From NCBI GenBank assembly GCA_958295785.1, contig OY282377.1, forward strand, positions 5,520,896 through 5,584,895: a stretch of DNA of 64,000 nucleotides, given 5' to 3'. The stretch is from an uncultured Latescibacterota bacterium. GTDB taxonomy: Bacteria; Latescibacterota; UBA2968. The translations under genes were made by a program, and so were the position numbers. Each line of letters starts with the position of its first letter. Position 1 is the first letter of the stretch. Below, one piece after another: positions 24,921 through 31,989 of this stretch. The notes under the pieces are model-generated. The model was given only the letters and a program-made list of their open reading frames with translations. It was not told the origin of the DNA and made no database searches.

Positions 24921-25232
24921 TCACCCAACAGGCATGATTCCTGCAAGTTCATCTTTCAAACGCCGCTTTGCCTGCCACAAATCGCACGCTTGTTGCATCC
25001 GCAACCAAAGTTCTGGACCATTCCCGACGAGTTTCCCTATTCTGAGTGCCATTTCTGTGGTCACGGGATGCGTGCAAGCCAAAACGCGGTGCAATTCTCG
25101 ATGTGAAACCCCGAGGCGTTGCGCCGCTTCGGGAACCGATAGGGCGATCGACGGCAAGATCTCTTCGCGCAAAATTTCGCCCGGATGAATCGGCGCACGC
25201 GCCAATGGACGCTTGACGAGATATTCAGTCAT
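24921..25232 (-). CDS. higA: HigA-type antitoxin (XRE helix-turn-helix)
   Basis: A 103-residue protein. It reads PIHPGEILREEILPS, then a helix-turn-helix (LSVPEAAQRLGVSHRELHRVL), VTTEMALRIGKLVGNGPELWLRMQQ and a C-terminal helix. This is the usual HigA antitoxin sequence, which binds and neutralises HigB and represses its own operon. GAGGTGACA stands just before the ATG at 25232. It is intact, while the toxin gene upstream of it is broken and cut off from its promoter. Confidence 0.92.
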   Translation of the reverse strand: MTEYLVKRPLARAPIHPGEILREEILPSIALSVPEAAQRLGVSHRELHRVLACTHPVTTEMALRIGKLVGNGPELWLRMQQACDLWQAKRRLKDELAGIMPVG

Positions 25233-25239
25233 TGTCACC

Positions 25240-25510
25240 TCAATGATATTGTTCAAGATTAACCCTGAGTGCATTCCCCTCTTGCCACTCGAAAGTGATA
25301 CACCACGGACCGTTGACGTGAATACTGTAACGTTACCCCTTGCAGACCGTGAAAGTTGAAACCCGGTATGTTCAAGTCTGTCAATGATTTCGCTTGATCG
25401 AGAACTTCCAGACGCCGTAAGCAACGTCTTTGTAAATCCGAATGTACGCGACGACTGATACCACGTTCAAAAAGTTCGATCAACCCTTTATGTTTGAAAC
25501 TTATGATCAT
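25240..25510 (-). pseudogene. higB: HigB toxin gene with a frameshift
   Basis: The first part reads MIISFKHKGLIELFERG and NIPGFNFHGLQG, as in HigB (RelE-like mRNA interferase). The frame then runs out as a 83-residue product. In another frame the expected ending, SIHVNGPWCITFEW then QEGNALRVNLEQYH, continues to a stop at 25240, 7 bases before higA. The switch is near 25322-25327 (GGGGTAACGTTAC), equal to a net +1 or -2 change. The start codon lies directly against the IS701-type element, whose target duplication includes its A-T base pair. Confidence 0.88.
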
Positions 25511-25513
25511 TTG

Positions 25514-26606
25514 TAGGACTTACGCATGCTGAGTTAAAAAAGGGTGCAATTCCGTAAAATTTATCACTTTGAGGAGGTATCAATGCGCCACCCGACGCGT
25601 TTGGATGACTGTCAGTATCTGCTTAGCAGTCCCCTCAACGATACCTTGACCCATTTCGCCGACCATAGCGAAGGGTTCAGTCATGATATGATCAACCGCT
25701 ATCTCGCCGGTGATCGTATCCCCCCCCCGCTTGGTGTGGGAACACGTCAAAGACCACATCGCGCTGACGCCTGAAGGCTATGTGATCTTTGATGACACGG
25801 TTTTAGACAAGCGACACGCGCGCAAGATCGCGTTAGTGCGCCGTCAATATAGCGGCAACGCCCAAGGCGTCATCAATGGCATCGGGGTGGTCACATGTGT
25901 CTATGTCAATCCGCAACAGGATCGATTCTGGTTGATTGACTATCGGATTTATGACCCGCAAGGCGATGGCAAAACCAAATTGGATCATCTCAAGGACATG
26001 CTCTCTGGGTTGGTCTATCAGAAGCGCCTTCCTTTTACCGGGGTCTTGATGGACAGTTGGTATGCGACCAAAACGGTCATGCTACACATAGAGCAGATGC
26101 AAAAAACCTATTATTGTCCCCTCAAGACGAACCGGCGCGTGGACGATTCGGCAGGCACAACCCCCTACCAGCGCGTAGATAGCTTAACTTGGACTCAAGC
26201 GCAACGCAAACAAGGCAAGTCAATTAAAATCAGAGGGTTTCCCAAAGACCACAAAGTGAAATTATTCCGGGTGGCGTCTGCTGATAGACGCACGGCGTAT
26301 GTCGTGACTAACGACCATGCTCAAAACGATTCTTCAGGGGTACAACAGGTGTGTCACCAAAGATGGAAAATTGAGCAATTTCACCGCGAAGTCAAACAGG
26401 TAACCGGGCTTGAAAAGTGTCAATGTCGGTTGGCACGCATTGTACGAAATCATATTGGGTGTGCGATGTTAGTTTGGATAAGACTCGAGCAGGTGGCCTA
26501 TCAAACAGGACAAACCATTTATCAAGTCAAATACCGAGGGCTGGCTGACTTCTTGAGACAACAACTCAAAGCACCTCATATTCCAATGGTGATTGCGTAA
26601 GTCCTA
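25514..26606 (+). mobile_element. IS701/IS4-type insertion sequence, 1093 bp
   Basis: The inverted ends are TAGGACTTACGCA (25514-25526) and TGCGTAAGTCCTA (26594-26606), a perfect match. TTTG is duplicated on both sides (25510-25513 and 26607-26610). It inserted between the promoter of higBA and the higB start codon. Confidence 0.93.
25583..26600 (+). CDS. IS701/IS4-type DDE transposase, split at a C9 run
   Basis: The first frame starts at ATG 25583 behind GAGGAGG (MRHPTRLDDCQYLLSS). The second frame covers VWEHVKDH to the stop at 26600, which lies in the right inverted repeat. Catalytic residues are visible: Asp in YVIFDDTVLDK, Asp in GVLMDSWYATK and Glu in WKIEQFHREVKQVTG. The two frames meet at a run of nine C (25720-25728). 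With eight C the product would be continuous (AGDRIPPRLVWEHV). This copy is therefore frameshifted, or made by slippage on the C run, or miscalled in a homopolymer. Confidence 0.85.
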
Positions 26607-26614
26607 TTTGTAAA

Positions 26615-26642
26615 AGTGTAACAGATTTTGTTCTGTTGTCAA
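26615..26642 (-). promoter_or_regulatory. Original higBA promoter and operator, stranded by the IS
   Basis: On the minus strand TTGACA (26642-26637), a 16-base spacer and TACACT (26620-26615) form a sigma-70 promoter. The spacer is filled by the palindrome AACAGA-TTTTGT-TCTGTT (26620-26637), a likely HigA operator. Without the IS, ACAAATG would place the higB ATG about 8 bases after the -10. The promoter now points into the right end of the IS. Confidence 0.75.
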
Positions 26643-26681
26643 CAATTGAATGTGAAACAATATCAAAGGACAAAGGACCAA

Positions 26682-26720
26682 AAAACGCCATCGGCAAATC
26701 GCTGATGGCGTTTGTGTTTA
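26682..26720 (+). terminator. Terminator-like hairpin
   Basis: AACGCCATCGGC (26684-26695) pairs with GCTGATGGCGTT (26701-26712) around AAATC, followed by TGTGTTT. It would act on plus-strand transcripts leaving the IS element. Confidence 0.65.
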
Positions 26721-26756
26721 TTGGGCGCGGGCAATCCGCAAGGCGAAAGGCGGAAA

Positions 26757-26945
26757 GCAACCACAGATGAACACAGAGAAACACGGATGAAAGGCATGTA
26801 GGGGTGTGGCTCAGTGTTTGACCAAAAAGCAAGTGGTAAGATGGGAATCGCGGATTAAGCAGATTGCGCGGATTACACGGATGAAAGGCAAAGGCAAAAG
26901 GCGAGGATAGAAACGTAGGGGCGGTGCCCCCGTGCCCGCCCGAAA
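26757..26945. repeat. Composite intergenic repeat block
   Basis: The block contains CAACCACAGATGAACACAG with GAGAAACACGGATGAAAGG (26757-26795) and a degenerate family A copy (26800-26825). The GATTAAGCAGATTGCGCGG...ATGAAAGGC unit (26848-26890) leads into GAGGATAGAAACG and a family A core (26912-26943). The 26848-26945 part is a second copy of 21932-22030. The rest of this 525-base spacer (26946-27131) contains a perfect hairpin GGGCGGGACTTCCCGCCC (27029-27046). It also holds a 38-codon minus frame (27008-27124) of doubtful reality. Confidence 0.85.
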
Positions 26946-27131
26946 ATGTAAGATACAAGATGGGGAACGCACTTGGGCGGCGGGTTGGGTGTCTTGTTCG
27001 TCTTTTTTTATCTAGGTGGTGGATTGAAGGGCGGGACTTCCCGCCCAGGTGCTGTGGTACCGCCTGTCACCGCGGCGATCAGTTCTTCGCCGAACTTGGT
27101 CGGGATCCGCCAAAGTGTCGGCATTGAGAGA

Positions 27132-28727
27132 TCAATCGTCATCATCATCTCGGTCATCATCATCTCGGTCATCGTCATCGTCATCATCGTCATCATCATC
27201 GTCTCGTTCATCATCGTCATAGCGGTCATCATAGCGGTCAGAGAAAATGATAATCTCAGAGCCATCAGGAGACCAAACGAGATATTCCACCTCGCGATAG
27301 TTCTGCGTCAATCGTATGGGATTGCTACCATCGGCATTCATGACGTAGATCGCGTCATTATCGCCGCGTTCAGAGACGAAAGCGATTCGAGTGCCATCTG
27401 GAGAATAGGCGATGTATTCCACCTCGCGATAGTTCTGCGTTAAACGTATGGGATTAGTGCCATCGGCATTCATGACGTAGATCGCGTCATTATCGCCGCG
27501 TTCAGAGACGAAAGCGATCTGAGTGCCATCAGGTGAATAGGCGATGTATTCCACTTCGCGATAGTTCTGCGTTAAACGTATGGGATTGCTACCATCGGCG
27601 TTCATGACGTAGATCGCGTCATTATCGCCGCGTTCAGAGACGAAAGCGATTCGAGTGCCATCTGGAGAATAGGCCAAATATTCAACATCATAATAGTTCT
27701 GCGTTAAGCGTATGGGATTAGTGCCATCGGCGTTTATGACGTAGATCGCGTCATTATCGCCGCGTTCAGAGATGAAAGCGATCTGAGTGCCATCTGGAGA
27801 ATAGGCCAAATATTCAACATCATAATAGTTCTGCGTTAAACGTATGGGATTAGTGCCATCGGCGTTCATGATGTAGATCGCATCATTATCGCCGCGTTCA
27901 GAGATGAAAGCGATTCGAGTGCCATCAGGTGAATAGACCAAATATTCAACATCGCGATAATTTTGCGCCAAGCGGAGGAGGCGGACTCGTGGCATTGTCA
28001 CCGACTCAATAGGCGGGGGCGTTGGAGGAGATTCAGGCGATGATACTCGTTTGCCAAAGTTGTTGCCAAAGATCACAAAATCGCCAAACCCAATCTCGCC
28101 ATTGCCATCCAGATCGTACCGCGCTTCGTATCGCCCATCGTCCTTCTGCGCGTCGAACAGGCTGGCAAACAACACAAAGTCCGTGAACCCGACCACACCA
28201 TCGCCATCAAAGTCGGGCGTGAGGGCCGCGGATCCAGATTGCAACTCGACACGCACATTCAGGGTCACGCGCTCGAATTGCCCACCAAGGGCGAGATCAG
28301 CACGCACCAAGCGAATGCTCGTTCCCGAAAATCCGGTCATCGTGCGAAACCGAACCGTGCCCACCAGACCCGTGTTGACAGCGGCTTTATTACCAAAAGA
28401 AGTAAGGTTAATCTCGACAAAGGTCGGATTCGCTCCCTGGGTTGAAAGCTCTCGGGCATCCGGCAAAACACTTCCCGCGTCGAACCCTTCGTAAACGACC
28501 TGAGTTGCGTCGTATTCAAAGCGTGTAGCAAGGCCGTTCGCGTTCTGAATATTCGCGCCAAAAACCTGAATGGAAACAACTTGATCGGGAGAGATATTGA
28601 CAGACGTGACCGCTTGATCGCCTGTGGCACTATCCGTATCCAGCGACAGGGAAAAGCGGTTTTGCGCCGAAAGAGACAACGGGCAAATCAAAAACGCAGC
28701 TATCGTCAGCAGAATCAATTTACGCAT
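27132..28727 (-). CDS. Secreted cohesin/dockerin-like protein with PD40 propeller and Asp-rich tail
   Basis: A 531-residue protein. A signal peptide (about 1-21) is followed by a cohesin-like beta domain (about 25-160). Two EF-hand/dockerin-like loops follow, DFDGDGVVGFTDF and DLDGNGEIGFGDF (about 170-220). Six TolB/PD40-type repeats come next (about 240-490), each with NY..VEYLAYSPDGT and IAFVSERGDNDAIY. The end is a tail of almost pure Asp and Arg. The repeats are about 132 bp long and nearly identical in DNA. AGGAGG precedes ATG 28727. Calcium binding by the loops and tail is plausible. The dockerin-like module is shared with the FGE-like pseudogene at 10489-11812, suggesting a common surface-protein family. 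Confidence 0.8.
   Translation of the reverse strand: MRKLILLTIAAFLICPLSLSAQNRFSLSLDTDSATGDQAVTSVNISPDQVVSIQVFGANIQNANGLATRFEYDATQVVYEGFDAGSVLPDARELSTQGANPTFVEINLTSFGNKAAVNTGLVGTVRFRTMTGFSGTSIRLVRADLALGGQFERVTLNVRVELQSGSAALTPDFDGDGVVGFTDFVLFASLFDAQKDDGRYEARYDLDGNGEIGFGDFVIFGNNFGKRVSSPESPPTPPPIESVTMPRVRLLRLAQNYRDVEYLVYSPDGTRIAFISERGDNDAIYIMNADGTNPIRLTQNYYDVEYLAYSPDGTQIAFISERGDNDAIYVINADGTNPIRLTQNYYDVEYLAYSPDGTRIAFVSERGDNDAIYVMNADGSNPIRLTQNYREVEYIAYSPDGTQIAFVSERGDNDAIYVMNADGTNPIRLTQNYREVEYIAYSPDGTRIAFVSERGDNDAIYVMNADGSNPIRLTQNYREVEYLVWSPDGSEIIIFSDRYDDRYDDDERDDDDDDDDDDDDRDDDDRDDDDD
27245..27965. repeat. Tandem 132-bp coding repeats, about 5.5 copies
   Basis: TGACGTAGATCGCGTCATT recurs at 27341, 27473, 27605, 27737 and (with one change) 27869, exactly 132 bases apart. 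Each copy encodes one 44-residue propeller blade; neighbours differ by only a few bases, so the array is recent or homogenised. Confidence 0.95.
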
Positions 28728-28747
28728 GGGGAACCTCCTGTTGGGGT

Positions 28748-28824
28748 TTAAACAGCGGCTGATCGCATTGTGGGACAATGTCCGCTTCTTCTGCTCGCGC
28801 AAATAGGTCGGCATTGGCCTTCTC
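28748..28824. repeat. Duplicate of the mqnD 3' end
   Basis: AAACAGCGGCTGATCGCATT and the following 55 bases match 29168-29246, the last 25 codons of mqnD, with few differences. The two copies are 420 bases apart in direct orientation and enclose the 89-residue gene at 28831-29100. Confidence 0.9.
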
Positions 28825-28830
28825 GTACCA

Positions 28831-29100
28831 TCAGCGAATGGAATATTCTGTTTGGGAGAAAACGGGTGTCACCTCTCGAATGGCATCCCAGTCGATCACA
28901 GCAACCCACAGATTTTCTTTTTTCGAATATTGAGCCACGCCATCAACTTCCAAATTTTCGCTGTAAAGAACCAGCGATTGCCCATCTCGTAAGGAGATTT
29001 TTTGACATGCGAGGTCTTCCACAGTGCCAACGCAGTTCAAACGCAACCGGCCTTTTGCATCTGCATTGTGAAAATCGGCGAACACACTCGGGATTTTCAT
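28831..29100 (-). CDS. Small conserved-type protein of unknown function
   Basis: An 89-residue protein beginning MKIPSVFADFHNADAKGRL, with a beta-rich look (SLRDGQSLVLYSENLEVDG and ENLWVAVIDWDAI). GGAGG stands 8 bases before the ATG at 29100. I do not know a named family, although similar short proteins occur in cyanobacteria and planctomycetes to my recollection. It lies between two direct copies of the mqnD 3' end, so it may have arrived by insertion or duplication. Likely cytoplasmic, with no signal peptide. Confidence 0.6.
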   Translation of the reverse strand: MKIPSVFADFHNADAKGRLRLNCVGTVEDLACQKISLRDGQSLVLYSENLEVDGVAQYSKKENLWVAVIDWDAIREVTPVFSQTEYSIR

Positions 29101-29165
29101 CTGCTTTCCTCCCGTGCGGGATTTGAAATTGTCGGTCTCATTTCGCAATCCCCATGTATCTCGCG

Positions 29166-29993
29166 CTAAACAAACAAAGGCTGATCGCATTGTGGGACAA
29201 TGCCCGCTTCTTCTGCTCGCGCAAATAGGTCGGCAATGGCGGCCTCGCCATCTGCGCCGTAATCCAGGGTGTAATGGTTGACGTAGAGATCGATGTGTTG
29301 CTGCATCACCGCTTCGTCTATTTCCTGCGCGTGTTGGCGGATATAATTTTTGACCGCATCGGGATTGGCGTGTGCGTATTCAATGCTGGCGCGCAGGGAT
29401 TGGTCAATGTGTCGAATTTTCTCTTTTCCGAGATCGCGGAGGGCGAGAATGCCGCCGAGGGGAATGGGATGCCCGGTGTTTGCTTCCCACCATTCGCCCA
29501 AGTCCATGACTTTGTGCAAGCCGTAATCGGGATAGGTGAACCGCGATTCGTGGATGATCACGCCAGCGTCAACATGGCCTTTTTGCGCGGCGTCCATAAT
29601 CTCATCAAAGGGCATCGCGACGAGGTCGTCCAACGCGGGATTAAAGAGGCGCAGCAAGAGCGCGGCTGTGGTGAGCCGGCCGGGAATGGCGATGCGTTTG
29701 CCCAATAGATCGTTCGGGTCGAGCGCGTCACGGGCGACGACGAGCGGGCCACACCCTCGGCCCAACGCGCCTCCTGCATGCAACAGGCAATACCGGTCGC
29801 GCATCAAAGCGAGGGCGTGGAATGAAATTTTGGTCATGTCCAATTTGCCATTCATCGCCAGCCGATTCAAGGTCTCGATATCTTCGAGCACCTCGCGGCA
29901 GGTCGGCGCGCCATCAATTTTGCCGTGAACCAGACCGTAGAAGATGTACGTGTCATTGGGACACGGGGAATAGCCGAGAGAGATGGGGGACAT
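29166..29993 (-). CDS. mqnD: 1,4-dihydroxy-6-naphthoate synthase MqnD
   Basis: A 275-residue protein with the MqnD opening SLGYSPCPNDTYIFYGL. Also visible are the ligand-binding residues in KISFHAL, the GCGPLVVARD segment, IAIPGRLTTAALLLRL, GVIIHESRFTY and the ending VNHYTLDYGADGEAAI. MqnD converts cyclic dehypoxanthine futalosine to 1,4-dihydroxy-6-naphthoate in the futalosine route to menaquinone. The start at 29993 follows TTGAGG. mqnB is encoded upstream on the same strand after a 262-base repeat-containing gap. Confidence 0.93.
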   Translation of the reverse strand: MSPISLGYSPCPNDTYIFYGLVHGKIDGAPTCREVLEDIETLNRLAMNGKLDMTKISFHALALMRDRYCLLHAGGALGRGCGPLVVARDALDPNDLLGKRIAIPGRLTTAALLLRLFNPALDDLVAMPFDEIMDAAQKGHVDAGVIIHESRFTYPDYGLHKVMDLGEWWEANTGHPIPLGGILALRDLGKEKIRHIDQSLRASIEYAHANPDAVKNYIRQHAQEIDEAVMQQHIDLYVNHYTLDYGADGEAAIADLFARAEEAGIVPQCDQPLFV

Positions 29994-30255
29994 GGTGAAC
30001 CTCAAGCGAATGGATGGAACGGGGGACGACTGCGTAGCAGTTCATCGGCGAATCGGCGAATCGGCGGACGGGGGACAATGGGTCGTATCTCAGGCCAGTT
30101 CATCGACGAATCTCACCCAACCCGATCACCTCCGCAGGGGCGGTGCCCCTGTGCCCGCCCGAATCGGCGCATAATGGGGTAGGTAGGCCCTCCCATCATT
30201 TTCTTCGTGTCGTGAACTGCTATCGCAGCCACCATCCGTGGATACCACCTTGCCT
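29994..30255. repeat. Spacer with family E and family A repeats
   Basis: GGGGGACGACTGCGTAGCAGTTCATCGG (30018-30045) is a family E type hairpin. CGCAGGGGCGGTGCCCCTGTGCCCGCCCG (30134-30163) is family A. GAATCGGCG-like triplets surround them. No gene seen. Confidence 0.8.
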
Positions 30256-31011
30256 TCAACCGATGGCGTCAACGAGTTTTCGCGCGGCGGTTTGGGCGCG
30301 GTGGACTGCTCGGGGGATTTCCCACGCGGCTTTGTCGCGATCTTCCACGCGGTTGCTGATGGCGCGCAGTTCGAGAAAGGGGACCGCATAGAGGGTGCAA
30401 AGATGCGCGGCGGCTGCGCCCTCCATATTTTCGCATATCGCGTTGAAACGCGCTGCCAACGCATCGCCGATGTCGCGGCGACCCGTGCATTGTTGCACGG
30501 TGACAAAAGGCCCTCGCGCCACGGGTTCGCCCGATAGTTTGAGGATGCGTTCTGCATTGGCGACGCGTTCGGGATTGAGGGGATACGCATTGTAATGGTC
30601 GCGGTCTGTCGAGAGAATGGGAATGCCGATTTCCTCTGCGGGGAACCAACCCGCAGGCGTGATGACGCCAAGGTCGCCGTAATTTTCTTGCGTGGCGAGC
30701 GCGAGGTCGCCCGGGTTGAGGCCAGAGGCGAGATAGGCGCCGCCAATGCCGATTTGCAGAACGAGGGCGGGATGGAGGTGTTCCAGCGCGGCGGTGAGGG
30801 CCTGCGCCGCGTTGACCACTCCGATGCCCGTTTCGACGAGGACCACGCGCCTGCTGTTGAGCAGACCGCGACAATGGAAGCGATGCCCAATGCGTCTCAT
30901 GGTCACATCCCGAAGGCCCTCGCGCAAATTTTGTTGCTCATACGCCGTGGCGGTGAGGATGAGCAGGGGATCAGGCGCCGCGCCAAGTTGTGTCGATGCT
31001 CGTATAGCCAT
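30256..31011 (-). CDS. mqnB: Futalosine hydrolase MqnB
   Basis: A 251-residue nucleoside phosphorylase-like protein. It has LLILTATAYEQQNL at the start, VLVETGIGVVNAAQALTAAL, VLQIGIGGAYLASGL, and the catalytic-type ENMEGAAAAHLC (MEG for ribose contact) and FLELRAISNRVEDRD. MqnB hydrolyses futalosine to release hypoxanthine. The ATG at 31011 lies 41 bases inside the end of the PhyH gene; no other good start is available, so the overlap is probably real and means coupling. mqnD follows downstream. Confidence 0.9.
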   Translation of the reverse strand: MAIRASTQLGAAPDPLLILTATAYEQQNLREGLRDVTMRRIGHRFHCRGLLNSRRVVLVETGIGVVNAAQALTAALEHLHPALVLQIGIGGAYLASGLNPGDLALATQENYGDLGVITPAGWFPAEEIGIPILSTDRDHYNAYPLNPERVANAERILKLSGEPVARGPFVTVQQCTGRRDIGDALAARFNAICENMEGAAAAHLCTLYAVPFLELRAISNRVEDRDKAAWEIPRAVHRAQTAARKLVDAIG

Positions 31012-31843
31012 CGGTATATTTCTTCAGATGATCGGGCAGATGATCCAAAAACCACTTGCCCGATTGCGGGATTTCCCAGGGTATGTCGATTTTGTGATTG
31101 CGATCTCGAAACCCTATCGCGCACGAGAGTCGCGTCTCGTCCAACTGGTTGGGAAACGCGCCGTGATACGTGCGATGGGCAAACACGATCATATCGCCCC
31201 CATTGGTGAACAGGGGCACCAATCCCGGAATATCAAACCCAGCGTATTGGTGTTCGGCCTCGCCTTCGGGATAAAACGAGCGTCTGTCCGCGGTCAATAC
31301 AAAGCCTTCGGGACCTTCCCAGTTTTCGACATGGGAATCTTCGATCACGCACAAGCCGCCGTGGATCGGACGCGAGCCGGTCAGATAAAACCACTTGCCA
31401 GATGGCCAAAGCCCGCGGTTCAACACGTCGCCCGTGCTCACAATTTCATCGGAAAACCCACACCAATCCGTATGCCAACGCACGGGCTGGGACCCGGACA
31501 TGCGGATGATCGCGGCGGAGCGATGCACGGTCAACGCATCTGTTTCGATCAAATGCCGGTGGATGTCCATAAACGGTTTGTATGCCAAAAGCTCCCACGC
31601 GCCTGGCCCGGATTCGATCCACGCATGGCGCGTGCGGCTCTCGCCATGCTTCAGCGCGCCCTCTGGATCCGTGCCGTCATACACGGCTTGTTTGAGCTTT
31701 TCGACGATCTCATCGGGCAACACGTCTTTGACAATCGCAAACCCGTGCGCCTCGAGGCAGCCGGACATGGCGTCGAGTTCATCGGTCGCAAACTCGTAGC
31801 GATACCCCAAATCGGGTTTTTCGATATGCGCGTAGTCTTTCAT
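30971..31843 (-). CDS. Phytanoyl-CoA dioxygenase (PhyH) family protein
   Basis: A 290-residue Fe(II)/2-oxoglutarate oxygenase. It reads GFAIVKDVLPDEIVEKL near the start, VRWHTDWCG (HxD iron ligands, about residue 135), and MIVFAHRTYHGAFPN with the distal His and ATRLSC-like ETRLSC for 2-oxoglutarate. The start at 31843 follows GGAGGAAACC. PhyH family members hydroxylate diverse small molecules; the substrate is unknown. This is the first of three such genes in the window and overlaps mqnB. Confidence 0.88.
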   Translation of the reverse strand: MKDYAHIEKPDLGYRYEFATDELDAMSGCLEAHGFAIVKDVLPDEIVEKLKQAVYDGTDPEGALKHGESRTRHAWIESGPGAWELLAYKPFMDIHRHLIETDALTVHRSAAIIRMSGSQPVRWHTDWCGFSDEIVSTGDVLNRGLWPSGKWFYLTGSRPIHGGLCVIEDSHVENWEGPEGFVLTADRRSFYPEGEAEHQYAGFDIPGLVPLFTNGGDMIVFAHRTYHGAFPNQLDETRLSCAIGFRDRNHKIDIPWEIPQSGKWFLDHLPDHLKKYTDGYTSIDTTWRGA

Positions 31844-31897
31844 GGTTTCCTCCAAAGGCGAGAAGTGAGTCTCCGCAGATGACGCAGGTATGTCCCT

Positions 31898-31960
31898 TGA
31901 TAAGGCGTGAACCAGCCTGAGAATCGGCCAGTTGTACCCCGTTTCAAGGGCAGGCTCTGC
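31898..31960. repeat. Family E hairpin repeat
   Basis: GGCGTGAACCAGCCTGAGAA and GGCCAGTTGTACCCCGTTTC match 3588-3640. The copy lies between the heparinase and PhyH genes. Confidence 0.75.
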
Positions 31961-31989
31961 GGGTGTAAGCAGCGATGAAGTAACATCAA

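Noticed and set aside
27008-27124. 38-codon minus frame with PTLWRIPTKFGEEL
   Set aside because: It looks somewhat protein-like but has no start signal and no family; could be a gene remnant, not strong enough to annotate.
26973-27443. 156-residue plus-strand frame with long Ile/Val stretches
   Set aside because: It is the complement of the Asp-rich tail codons of the protein on the minus strand and has no ribosome-binding site.
27245-27965. Regular 132-bp repeats as a CRISPR array
   Set aside because: The repeats are fully coding, have no unique spacers, and encode a PD40 propeller.
30595-31882. Long plus-strand frames over mqnB and the PhyH gene
   Set aside because: They are shadows of well-supported minus-strand genes with family motifs.
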